The notes below the pieces were generated by a model, which did no database searches, was not told the origin of the DNA, and was given only the letters and a program-made list of their open reading frames with translations. The position numbers were made by a program, and so were the translations under genes. DNA of 6,434 nt from Actinomycetes bacterium (GTDB lineage Bacteria > Actinomycetota > CADDZG01 > JAHWKV01). The stretch spans positions 1-6,434 of the forward strand of contig JAJCYF010000051.1 of NCBI GenBank assembly GCA_029263035.1, in the 5' to 3' direction. Positions 1-5,337 of this stretch are shown piece by piece (position 1 is the stretch's first letter; every line of letters begins with the position of its first letter).

Positions 1-101
1 CCTCGATGCTGCATAAGCGCCTCTTCCAACCGATCAGCGCAGTCGGCGCAGTCGGCGTCGGTGAGGAATCGGACCGGAATTTCCACTGAAGCTGCACTCA
101 T
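1..101 (-). CDS. HMA-domain protein, probable N-terminus of a P1B-type heavy-metal ATPase (partial)
   Basis: Reading the minus strand from ATG at 101-99 gives 33 uninterrupted codons to the window edge. The product begins MSAASVEIPVRF, followed by a TDADCADCADRLEEAL segment. The CxxC pair (C18, C21) after a short beta-strand-like stretch (VEIPVRFL), followed by an amphipathic helix start (DRLEEALMQH), matches the beginning of a heavy-metal-associated domain (GMxCxxC type), where the two Cys bind Zn, Cd, Pb, Cu or Hg. Such a domain at the extreme N-terminus is typical of CadA/ZntA-type efflux ATPases, but a stand-alone metallochaperone cannot be excluded because only the first third of the domain is visible. 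It diverges from a CDF exporter and an ArsR regulator, which supports a role in metal export. No strong Shine-Dalgarno is visible; a GGAGA lies about 14 bases upstream. Not in the usual ORF size range because it is truncated by the window. Confidence 0.65.
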   Translation of the reverse strand, partial: MSAASVEIPVRFLTDADCADCADRLEEALMQHR

Positions 102-193
102 CAGGCGTTCACCGATCTCCGAATATATCGACAACCATTCATATGTTGATAGTGTGGCACAACACGTCGAATTCTGAATAGAGGGGTTTTTGT
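102..193. promoter_or_regulatory. Divergent promoter/operator region, candidate ArsR/SmtB-family site at 122-151
   Basis: This 92-bp gap separates the minus-strand HMA/ATPase start from the plus-strand CDF start. It is AT-richer than its surroundings and holds an imperfect inverted repeat: CAAC (132-135) and GTTG (145-148) around a 9-base spacer containing ATTCATAT, with flanking ATAT/GATA extensions. ArsR/SmtB-family metal sensors commonly bind AT-rich imperfect dyads containing an ATTCA-like core. A TATATT (complement of 122-127) could serve as a minus-strand -10, and TTGATA (146-151) as a plus-strand -35, so a protein bound at the dyad would cover both promoters. The neighbouring ArsR gene is the obvious candidate ligand-responsive repressor. 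The dyad and promoter boxes are seen; the binding is inferred. Confidence 0.45.
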
Positions 194-1110
194 TTGGCTT
201 TCCAGACCTTGAGCGGAACGCACGCTTTCAGCTTCAGCCGCGGGCCGTCACAAAGGTCCCCTGCTAGCCGCATTTTCCCTTACCGGCGCTTTACACAGCC
301 GTCGAAGTGGTCGCCGGCCTTCGTACCGGTTCACTGGCGCTCTTGTCGGATGCCGCCCACATGGGCACCGATGTCCTGGGACTCGGCATGGCGCTCGCCG
401 CCATTCAGCTAACCTCGCGCCCGGCGCCCGCCCACAGGACGTACGGCCTTTACCGCCTGGAAGTGCTTGCCGCCCTGGCGAACGGAGTTTGCTCATTGGA
501 GTCGCAGCTTACGTTCTGTACGAGGCGTACCAGAGATTCCTCGACCCGCCCAAAGTTCTTGGTCTGCCTATGCTGCTGGTAGCCGCGGTGGGTCTGGTCG
601 TCAATTTGATCAGTTTTCGTCTCCTGTCATCCGGGTCCAAGGAGAGTCTGAACCTAAAAGGGCGCGTTCCTTGAGGTCATCTCGGACCTGCTGGGTTCCG
701 TTGCAGTGATCGTTGCTGCAGTTGTCGTGGCTACCACCGGTTGGACCTACGCCGATCCCTTAATCGGTGCAGGCATTGGCGTGTTCATGCTTCCCAGGAC
801 TTTCAAACTGTGTGCCCAGGCGGTTCGAATTCTAATTGAGGCGGCGCCTCCACAGATCGATGTAGAAGCGTTAAGAGCGGCTCTCTTGCAGCTTCCCGGC
901 GTAGCAGACGTGCACGACCTGCACGTCTGGAGCCTCATCTCCGGCATGGATGCCGCGAGCGAACACGTCGTGGTGGAGGAGCAGGCCGACCCCATATCGT
1001 GCTGGATCTGGTCGCCGACGTCCTGGCCAAAGACTTCAAAGGTGACCCACAACACCGTCCAATGTGAAGCCCCGGGACACTTCGACCATCAGTTCGCCTG
1101 TTTGAGTTAA
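194..1110 (+). pseudogene. CzcD-like cation diffusion facilitator (CDF) metal exporter, six single-base indels
   Basis: CDF proteins are inner-membrane antiporters exporting Zn, Cd, Co and related ions. Pieces of one CDF protein lie in successive frames. Six +/-1 changes, each in a short homopolymer, restore a 304-residue protein, normal for the family: extra G in 242-244, extra T in 290-292, missing T in 488-490, extra G in 660-662, missing C in 990-993, extra A in 1038-1040. In the restored protein, TM2 carries the metal site HxxxD (H55, D59, in SDAAHMGTD); TM5 has ExxxD (E160, D164, in LEVISDLLGS) rather than the usual HxxxD or DxxxD; YGLYRLEVLAALANG and VHDLHVWSLISGMDAAS (cytoplasmic domain) are conserved. 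The N-terminus is poor in His compared with CzcD. Start TTG 194 is chosen because GAGGGG (181-186) sits 7 bases upstream. The ArsR gene follows after 47 bases on the same strand. It could be a real pseudogene or an intact gene with sequence errors; family assignment is firm. Confidence 0.88.
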
Positions 1111-1112
1111 GC

Positions 1113-1158
1113 AGGAGGGATACTGGAGTCAGCATTCCTAAGGACTAGCGAGGTCTAG
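1113..1158 (+). promoter_or_regulatory. Strong Shine-Dalgarno without a standard start; possible 11-codon coupled leader before arsR-type gene
   Basis: AGGAGG at 1113-1118 is the best ribosome-binding sequence in the left half of the window, yet no ATG, GTG or TTG lies at a suitable distance. A CTG at 1123 opens 11 codons (Leu-Glu-Ser-Ala-Phe-Leu-Arg-Thr-Ser-Glu-Val) ending in TAG at 1156-1158, whose last base is the first base of the GTG start of the regulator (TAGTG). That arrangement would allow translational coupling. The alternative is that the regulator start or this spacer contains a sequence change and the strong site once served the regulator directly. Layout is seen; translation of the mini-ORF is speculative. 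Confidence 0.25.
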
Positions 1159-1535
1159 TGGACCAGGACCAGAACGTCAGATCACTTGACAGTTGCGTTT
1201 CGCATGCCATCGACGGCGATAGGGTCGCCGAAGCAAGGTCGCGGCTCATATCAAAGGAGGAAGCCAACCGCCTTGGAGAGCTTTTCCGCCTCCTGGGTGA
1301 TTCCACGCGAACTCGAATTCTGTACGCTCTCGTGGAGGTTGGAGAGTTGTGCGTCTGTGATATCGCGGCGACTGTAGAAGCGCCCGAGACGTCCGTGTCA
1401 CATGCCCTCAGGCTTTTGCGTACTGCGGGAATAGTTAAGAACCGCCGCAGTGGCCGGGTGATTTACTACTCGCTCGATGACGCCCACGTGAGGCTCCTTC
1501 TAGACGTCTTGCGGGAGCACGTCCGTCACCTTTAG
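1158..1535 (+). CDS. ArsR/SmtB-family metal-sensing transcriptional repressor, 125 aa
   Basis: An intact winged helix-turn-helix repressor of typical ArsR/SmtB length. The wHTH runs from about residue 38 (LGELFRLLGDSTRTRILYAL) to the beta wing (KNRRSGRVIYYSL). The recognition helix is SVSHALRLLRTAGIV (79-93). The alpha-3 segment ELCVCDIA contains C65 and C67, as in CadC-type Cd/Pb sensors, and an N-terminal C13 aligns with a CadC N-terminal Cys, but the second N-terminal Cys is missing. The C-terminal helix has D108, H110, H121 and H124 with the spacing D-x-H-x10-H-x2-H, the same ligand set as the CzrA alpha-5 zinc site. Zn is therefore the most likely inducer, with Cd/Pb possible through alpha-3. 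GTG 1158 is the only usable start, since an in-frame TAG lies at 1146. Probably cotranscribed with the CDF gene and autoregulating through the dyad at 122-151. No frameshifts, unlike its neighbour. Confidence 0.93.
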   Translation: MDQDQNVRSLDSCVSHAIDGDRVAEARSRLISKEEANRLGELFRLLGDSTRTRILYALVEVGELCVCDIAATVEAPETSVSHALRLLRTAGIVKNRRSGRVIYYSLDDAHVRLLLDVLREHVRHL

Positions 1536-1543
1536 CGGCCAGT

Positions 1544-1607
1544 TTGACGTCCGGTACTTCGGATAGGGTAGCGTTCCTTCCGGTTGAGTTTGCACAAGCG
1601 CACAAGC
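1544..1607 (+). promoter_or_regulatory. Gap before the peptidase gene with weak promoter-like boxes and an 8-base tandem repeat
   Basis: The 101 bases between the regulator stop and the peptidase start contain TTGACG (1544-1549) followed by TAGCGT (1569-1574) at a 19-base spacing, a possible sigma-70-type promoter with poor spacing. GCACAAGC is repeated in direct tandem at 1592-1607. No terminator-like hairpin was seen after the regulator, so readthrough into the peptidase gene is possible. These are weak signals listed for completeness. Confidence 0.2.
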
Positions 1608-1636
1608 GCCCTTTCATTATGCGTTCGGGGGATTTC

Positions 1637-2800
1637 GTGAGACGTGGAGTAAAGCTGGCGGTTTGCTTTGCGACGGGCATATCATTGGTTATCTTTACCG
1701 CCGTTCCAGCAAATGCGCAGCTCCAGGAGTTGCTCAATCTACTCATTCCCAGCCCCGCTGCCCCGCCACCGGCTCCCGAACCGGCTCCTCCGCCTACACC
1801 AGCGGCACCTGCGGCACCTGCTGGCGGGACTCCATCGCCTGGGCCGGCGGCGGCACCTACTCCTGTCGATCCCCGAACCCAACCGTTCCCAATTCCACTT
1901 CCTAGTATTCGACGTTCCCCGGCTAGATCGACGAAGACGCTGATAGAGCGCTTACAGCCTGCGATCAGCCGCGGGGTTCGGCTCGAGACGGCGATGCTTA
2001 CCGTGACATCACCCTTCCCGGTAGCGGGGCAGGCGAATTTCAGTCACGACTGGGGCTTTCCCCGGTATACACCCACGCCCCACACCCACAAGGGAACCGA
2101 CATCTTCGCTGATTTTGGAACGCCGATAGTAACGTCGGAGCCTGGCAAGGTTATCGGCAAGGGTGCGACGGGAGCGGGCGGCATCTCTGCCTGGGTCAAG
2201 GGCGACAGTGGCATGGCGTACTACTACGCCCATATGCAAAGTTGGGCCAGGGATTTGGCAGTGGGCCAGCGGGTTGAAAAGGGTTACGTTATCGGATTCG
2301 TAGGGGATTCCGGCAATGCTGAGGGAGGAGCCTCGCACCTTCACATTCAAACCCACCCCAACGGCGGCCCGGGGACACCGGCCCGGGATCCTAAGCCTTT
2401 CTTGGATGACGCGTTGCGCCAGGCGGAGGAGCAGGCATCGGCATTTGCAGAGGGCGGAGGAGGGGTGCCAAATACCGCAGGCCGGACGATCCTACCGGGA
2501 ATCGTGGTCACCAAACAGGTTGATAAGCTCTTACAGGCAGCAGATATACAGGCTCCCGAAGACATCCTGATGCATTCGCTCCTAGATCCGACCCTGGGGG
2601 CTCTTGCCCTCGCCCGCCGGTCGGCGGCTTCCGGGTCCGTGGAACAGCTGCTCCCTTCCGACGCTGAGACCCGTGAGGAGCAGCGCCGGGACGAGGTCCG
2701 CCTAACAGTCAAGGCTCGCAACGACAAGCTAATGAACTTTATGCGTGCCTCCGAAGCCGCCCTTGTGACGGGACCGTTACGTCAGGCGCTTATCCGCTGA
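1637..2800 (+). CDS. Secreted M23-family (LytM-like) zinc metallopeptidase with Pro/Ala-rich linker
   Basis: Predicted 387-residue exported peptidase. Residues 1-27 form a Sec signal peptide (charged RRGVK, hydrophobic core, PANA cleavage site before Q28). Residues 38-90 are a Pro/Ala-rich linker, likely spanning the wall. The M23 domain covers about 135-255 with all expected zinc and catalytic residues: H151 and D155 (HKGTD), H199 (YYAHM), H234 and H236 (HLHIQ). M23 enzymes cut peptide bonds in peptidoglycan stem peptides or cross-bridges. The last ~130 residues, ending in a charged helix-like tail, match no domain I recognise. GTG 1637 is chosen because GGGGGA (1627-1632) lies 4 bases upstream and yields a classic signal peptide; ATG 1619 (six codons longer, no Shine-Dalgarno) is the alternative. 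An in-frame TTG at 1544 has no support. The gene is intact. Its link to metal resistance is unclear; it may simply be flanking host or plasmid DNA. Confidence 0.87.
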   Translation: MRRGVKLAVCFATGISLVIFTAVPANAQLQELLNLLIPSPAAPPPAPEPAPPPTPAAPAAPAGGTPSPGPAAAPTPVDPRTQPFPIPLPSIRRSPARSTKTLIERLQPAISRGVRLETAMLTVTSPFPVAGQANFSHDWGFPRYTPTPHTHKGTDIFADFGTPIVTSEPGKVIGKGATGAGGISAWVKGDSGMAYYYAHMQSWARDLAVGQRVEKGYVIGFVGDSGNAEGGASHLHIQTHPNGGPGTPARDPKPFLDDALRQAEEQASAFAEGGGGVPNTAGRTILPGIVVTKQVDKLLQAADIQAPEDILMHSLLDPTLGALALARRSAASGSVEQLLPSDAETREEQRRDEVRLTVKARNDKLMNFMRASEAALVTGPLRQALIR

Positions 2801-2812
2801 CTAGAGATTCCC

Positions 2813-2834
2813 GTCTCACACCAAGGGGTGAGAC
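2813..2834 (+). terminator. Hairpin downstream of the M23 peptidase gene, possible terminator
   Basis: GTCTCAC (2813-2819) pairs perfectly with GTGAGAC (2828-2834) around an 8-base loop, 12 bases after the peptidase stop codon. No T-tract follows, so it is not a canonical intrinsic terminator. Its position directly after the stop fits transcript-end protection or a GC-rich-genome terminator. Confidence 0.45.
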
Positions 2835-2940
2835 TCGGAAAGTTCGTATCTAGTCAGGCATTGCACCGACAATCGCGACGATGACTCGTACCGGAATGCC
2901 CGTTAGAAAGGTCGATCCCAGACCATGTGTCAATGGACAC
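2835..2940. other. Short non-coding flank with a hairpin abutting the left end of IS element 1
   Basis: No supported gene lies here. A 20-codon open stretch from ATG 2881 ends at TGA 2941, the first bases of the IS, and could be the severed start of the interrupted gene downstream of the IS, but it has no clear Shine-Dalgarno and no recognised similarity. A perfect 5-bp inverted repeat, GTGTC (2927-2931) and GACAC (2936-2940) with a 4-base loop, ends exactly at the proposed IS terminus. Confidence 0.35.
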
Positions 2941-2958
2941 TGAGATCTCCAGGTAGAC
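2941..2958 (+). repeat. Left terminal inverted repeat of IS element 1
   Basis: Begins TGAGATC and ends in GGTAGAC. It matches the complement of 4933-4949 at about 14 of 17 positions with one gap. It sits 68 bases beyond the istB stop and carries the first of two GGTAGACGG copies. Confidence 0.6.
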
Positions 2959-3006
2959 GGCCACCGGAATTCGGGGCCCGTGGCCAACAGAAATCCCGGT
3001 AGACGG
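2952..3006. repeat. Subterminal direct repeats GGTAGACGG in IS element 1, with hairpin between
   Basis: Two exact copies of GGTAGACGG lie at 2952-2960 and 2998-3006, 46 bases apart, inside the istB-side end. Similar context (CC before, a CA after) extends the match. Between them GGCCAC (2959-2964) and GTGGCC (2980-2985) can form a hairpin that might block transcription into or out of the element. IS21 family members carry such repeated transposase-binding sites at each end. Confidence 0.5.
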
Positions 3007-3025
3007 ACAGCAGACCTACCGTTCT

Positions 3026-3603
3026 TTAGTAAGAGACACCCACCCCGTGACCACTCATCGCCTGGACCAGCCGCTGGGACTCTCCCTCGGTGATGATTAC
3101 GTGAGCGTGGTGCAGCAGGCGGTCGACCGTGGGGATCGCCAGAGCTTTCGGCATGATGGTGTCGAATCCGGAGGGGTGAATGTTGGAGGTGAACGCCAGG
3201 GATCGCCGCTCGTAGGCGGCGTCGACCAGTCGGTACAGGGCCTCCCCCTCGGCCCGGCCGGCAGGCAGCATGCCGATGTCGTCAACCACGCTCAGATCGG
3301 CCTGGCAGATCCGGCGGATCACCCCGCTGGTGCCACCTTGGAGCGGGCCACCGTGGTGGCCAGCCGCTCGAGCGAGAACCACGACACCCGCATGCCCTGG
3401 TCGATCGCCAGGTGCCCCAGGGCCTCGACGAAGTGGCTCTTGCCGGTTCCCGAGGGGCCGGAGAACGAAAGACACTCCCGGCGGTGGATCCACTCCAGGG
3501 TCCGCAGCCCGTTCTGGGTGGGAAGCGGAATCGATGAGGCCCCGGCAACCCACGCCTCGCAGGTCTTGCCGGAGGGAAAGCCGACCTCCTTGCGTCGGCG
3601 GCC
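3026..3603 (-). pseudogene. istB: istB (IS21 AAA+ helper ATPase), N-terminus deleted and frameshifted
   Basis: IstB is the ATP-dependent helper that controls target choice by the IstA transposase. The minus strand encodes, from about 3600 downward, an IstB core beginning at EVGFPSGKT, with ASSIPLPTQ and LRTLEWI blocks, Walker A GPSGTGKS (complement of 3436-3459), Walker B VVDDIGMLP (3267-3290), a sensor-like TSNIHPSGFDTIMPK and the terminal DRLLHHAHVIITEGESQRL block. Stop TAA is at 3028-3026. A single-base loss near 3338-3339 (AA run on the coding strand) moves the frame after ARSK. About 65-75 N-terminal residues expected in the family are absent; instead the frame continues directly upstream into istA. 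It is non-functional as it stands. Confidence 0.85.
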
Positions 3604-4928
3604 GGCGGCAGCCGCCCTTCCCAGAGCCCGATCGATCAGCTCCGAGCTGATCAGGGCCTTAAGCTCGACCGCCCGGACCATCTTGGTTCGCACCCGCTGG
3701 GCACCCGAGGCTGCAGCCTCGATCAGCCAGCTCTCAGCCCCTGGGCCGATCTGAAGGAAGGCCTTCTCCGCCGCACCGGTGGCCCGGGCCCGGGGGTACA
3801 GGGGATCGTTGGTCCGCTCGGTGTAGTGATCGGGGTTGATCCGCCAGTTACCCGGGGTGGTCAGAAGGTGACGGGCTACCTCCCGGGCGCCTTGGCGGCC
3901 GACGTGAACGCAGACCAGCTCGTCGCCCCGGGCCCGACACCCACACCCGCTGGCCAATCAACTGGTGGGGCACCGAGAAGCGAGCCGATCCAAGGTGCAC
4001 GATCGACTGCTCGTCCACCACCCGGTTTCGGCGAGAGCGGCGGTGCAGGGCTCGGATGGAAGGATGTGCAGGCGGGCCCGCTCCTCGGCCAGCATCTCGG
4101 CTGGCACTATGCGGGTTATCCGGTGCTCGCGGGCCGTTGACCCGCTCGCAAAACTGCTCACAGGCGGTTTCAAGCTCGGCGAAGCTTTGGTACTCATCCA
4201 GGAGGTTGACGTCCGTCGGCACCAGGTCGGCTTTGGCGACCTTGACCGTCGCCTCGGAGCCCCCTTGGATTCGGGGTCGGGCTGGCAGTTGCTGATATCG
4301 ATGCCGTAGTGGATCCCGGCGGCCACAATCCCGGGGTGGCGGATCGGAATACCGGCCACCCGGTCGACGGTGACGGTCTTCTCGTTGTCGGTCAAGCGTA
4401 GGTCGGCGCGGCGCATCGCTTGATCGAAGCAGGCGAGCACCGTGGGGAGGGTGCGGTCCCGGGTCGGATCACCACCCGGAACCTCGACCACGCCAGGCAG
4501 GCACAAAACAGCAACGTCGGCCGTCCGTCGACCACCGGTTCGGTGCTCCAGTCCCACTGAAACCACATCCCGGGCTCGGGGATCCAGGGCGGTAGACCCG
4601 GCGGTTGCCGACCTTGTAGGCCTGCTTGGCAAGCTGGACCGCCGGCGGGTGGTGCGCTCTGAGCCAGAGTACCCCACCTTCACCAGCTTGCAGTGGGCAA
4701 CGTCAGCCCGTAGCTTGCCCTTCGAGCGCTCCACCCACTCCTCGATCTGGCAGAGTGGGGATCGATAATCTTGGGGCGGGAATCGGGATCCAGCCTGTTA
4801 TCGACTGGCCGTTCAACCCAGTGCTTGACCGTCTTGGGATCCGCTCCCGCCAGCCGCCCGGAACTTTCGTACGTCTCGGTTAGATCAAACGCTTCAAGTA
4901 TCTCCATGACCTCGTGGTTACCCTTCAC
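3600..4928 (-). pseudogene. istA: istA (IS21 DDE transposase) with about nine frameshifts, fused to istB by deletion
   Basis: IstA is the DDE transposase of IS21 elements. From GTG at 4928 the minus strand starts MKGNHEVMEILEAFDLT, an N-terminal helix-turn-helix (residues about 1-50). Pieces in changing frames then give IEEWVERSKGKLRADVAH, RPWIPEPGMWFQWDW (first catalytic Asp), LTDNEKTVTVDRVAGIP (second Asp), a SEATVKVAKADLVPTD block (Glu) and FSVPHQLIGQRVWVSGPG, DELVCVHVGRQGAREVARH (C-terminal beta domain). Shifts are needed near 4755, 4640, 4587, 4461, 4395-4412 (paired), 4262, 4133, 4023 and 3927; several are in homopolymers, others are not. The C-terminal part ends ELIDRALGRAAAAGR and runs in frame straight into IstB sequence near 3600. 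Every frame carries stops, so this is a decayed gene. Type and orientation differ from the istA at the right edge. Confidence 0.87.
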
Positions 4929-4932
4929 TCTT

Positions 4933-4949
4933 GTCCACCCGGGTTCTCA
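4933..4949 (-). repeat. Right terminal inverted repeat of IS element 1
   Basis: On the complement it reads TGAGAACCCGGGTGGAC inward from 4949, mirroring the left end at 2941. It lies just upstream of the istA GTG start (4928), as expected for an IS21 istA-side end. The outer boundary rests on the TG dinucleotide and the match to the left end. Confidence 0.55.
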
Positions 4950-5220
4950 GTTGCTTCGTAGCTGTCGAGTCAAAGCCCGGGAGGGCCTACCTTCGGGGAT
5001 CCCGAAGAAATTAGTGCCCAGCGGGCCTGGCCGGTGCGGGAGGCGCTCACCGCCTGGCCGGGGGGGTCTTCTCATTAAGGACGGCTCGGTAATCGGCTTT
5101 TGGGGGCTGGCCCTGCCGGAGATGGGACATCGCTTCTAACGGAGCGGTCGTGCACACCTGGTGCGCATGGGACGCCCTGTTCATCCCCGAGCTAATCGGG
5201 CGGGCGGCCCGGGTTCGGAA
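4950..5220 (+). pseudogene. merB: MerB-like organomercurial (alkylmercury) lyase remnant, truncated at both ends
   Basis: MerB splits the carbon-mercury bond of organomercurials, releasing Hg(II). Joining three frames gives a MerB-like order: LLRSCRVKAREGLP (frame 1, 4951-4992), FGDPEEISAQRAWPVREAL then TAWPG (frame 3, to about 5063; helix-turn-helix region), LLIKDGSVIGFWGLALP then EMGHRF (frame 1, to 5136), and NGAVVHTWCAWDALFIPE then LIGRAARVRN (frame 2, from 5138). The WCAWD motif (codons 5159-5173) supplies the first active-site Cys and the Asp that in E. coli MerB are C96 and D99 (WCALD). The second catalytic Cys would lie beyond the break. Shifts are near 4990, in the seven-G run 5060-5066 (one extra G), and near 5136-5138 where about two residues are also lost. 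The 3' end stops at 5220 where IS element 2 begins, and the 5' end abuts IS element 1. Function is lost. Identification rests on motif order, not a search. Confidence 0.75.
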
Positions 5221-5226
5221 TGACAT

Positions 5227-5276
5227 CCTGATCTGGCCCCACTTGGAGCACTTTTGATGACCTGATATGGCCCCAC
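5227..5276. repeat. Subterminal direct repeats at the left end of IS element 2
   Basis: CCTGATCTGGCCCCAC (5227-5242) and CCTGATATGGCCCCAC (5261-5276) differ at one position and start 34 bases apart. Their place between the proposed TG terminus and istA fits multiple transposase-binding sites. They do not match the GGTAGACGG repeats of element 1, which shows the two elements use different end recognition. Confidence 0.7.
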
Positions 5277-5337
5277 CCTCAACCCACAAACCCCCTACGC
5301 TGCGTGGTTACCAGACCATCAGCAAGGGAGAAAAGAG

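Larger units (their letters stand above)
2941..4949 (-). mobile_element. IS21-family insertion sequence 1, degenerate, about 2.0 kb
   Basis: The element contains istA and istB in IS21 order on the minus strand and is bounded by imperfect terminal inverted repeats beginning with TG, as in IS21. The left end at 2941 starts TGAGATCTCCAGGTAGAC; the right end, read inward on the complement from 4949, starts TGAGAACCCGGGTGGAC. About 14 of 17 positions agree with a one-base gap. GGTAGACGG recurs at 2952-2960 and 2998-3006, consistent with the multiple subterminal transposase-binding repeats of this family. The length is short for IS21 (usually nearer 2.0-2.5 kb) because of an internal deletion between istA and istB. 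No target-site duplication is visible: flanks are GGACAC on the left and GTTGCT on the right. That suggests rearrangement at an end or a misplaced boundary. Both genes are disrupted, so the copy is not autonomous. Confidence 0.75.

Noticed and set aside
248..1135. Minus-strand open frames (248-496, 747-1055, 935-1135) opposite the CDF gene
   Set aside because: They are antisense shadows of the CDF coding sequence, with Arg/Ser/Cys-rich low-quality composition and no domain.
1592..1607. Tandem GCACAAGC repeat as a regulatory or CRISPR-like array
   Set aside because: Only two 8-base units with no spacer; too little to support any function.
1544..1636. Longer start for the M23 peptidase at TTG 1544
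   Set aside because: No Shine-Dalgarno precedes it, and it would bury the signal peptide about 31 residues inside the protein.
3047..3754. A 235-codon plus-strand open frame over the istB region
   Set aside because: It is the antisense shadow of istB/istA, whose Walker motifs are clear on the minus strand; the plus-strand product has no recognisable features.
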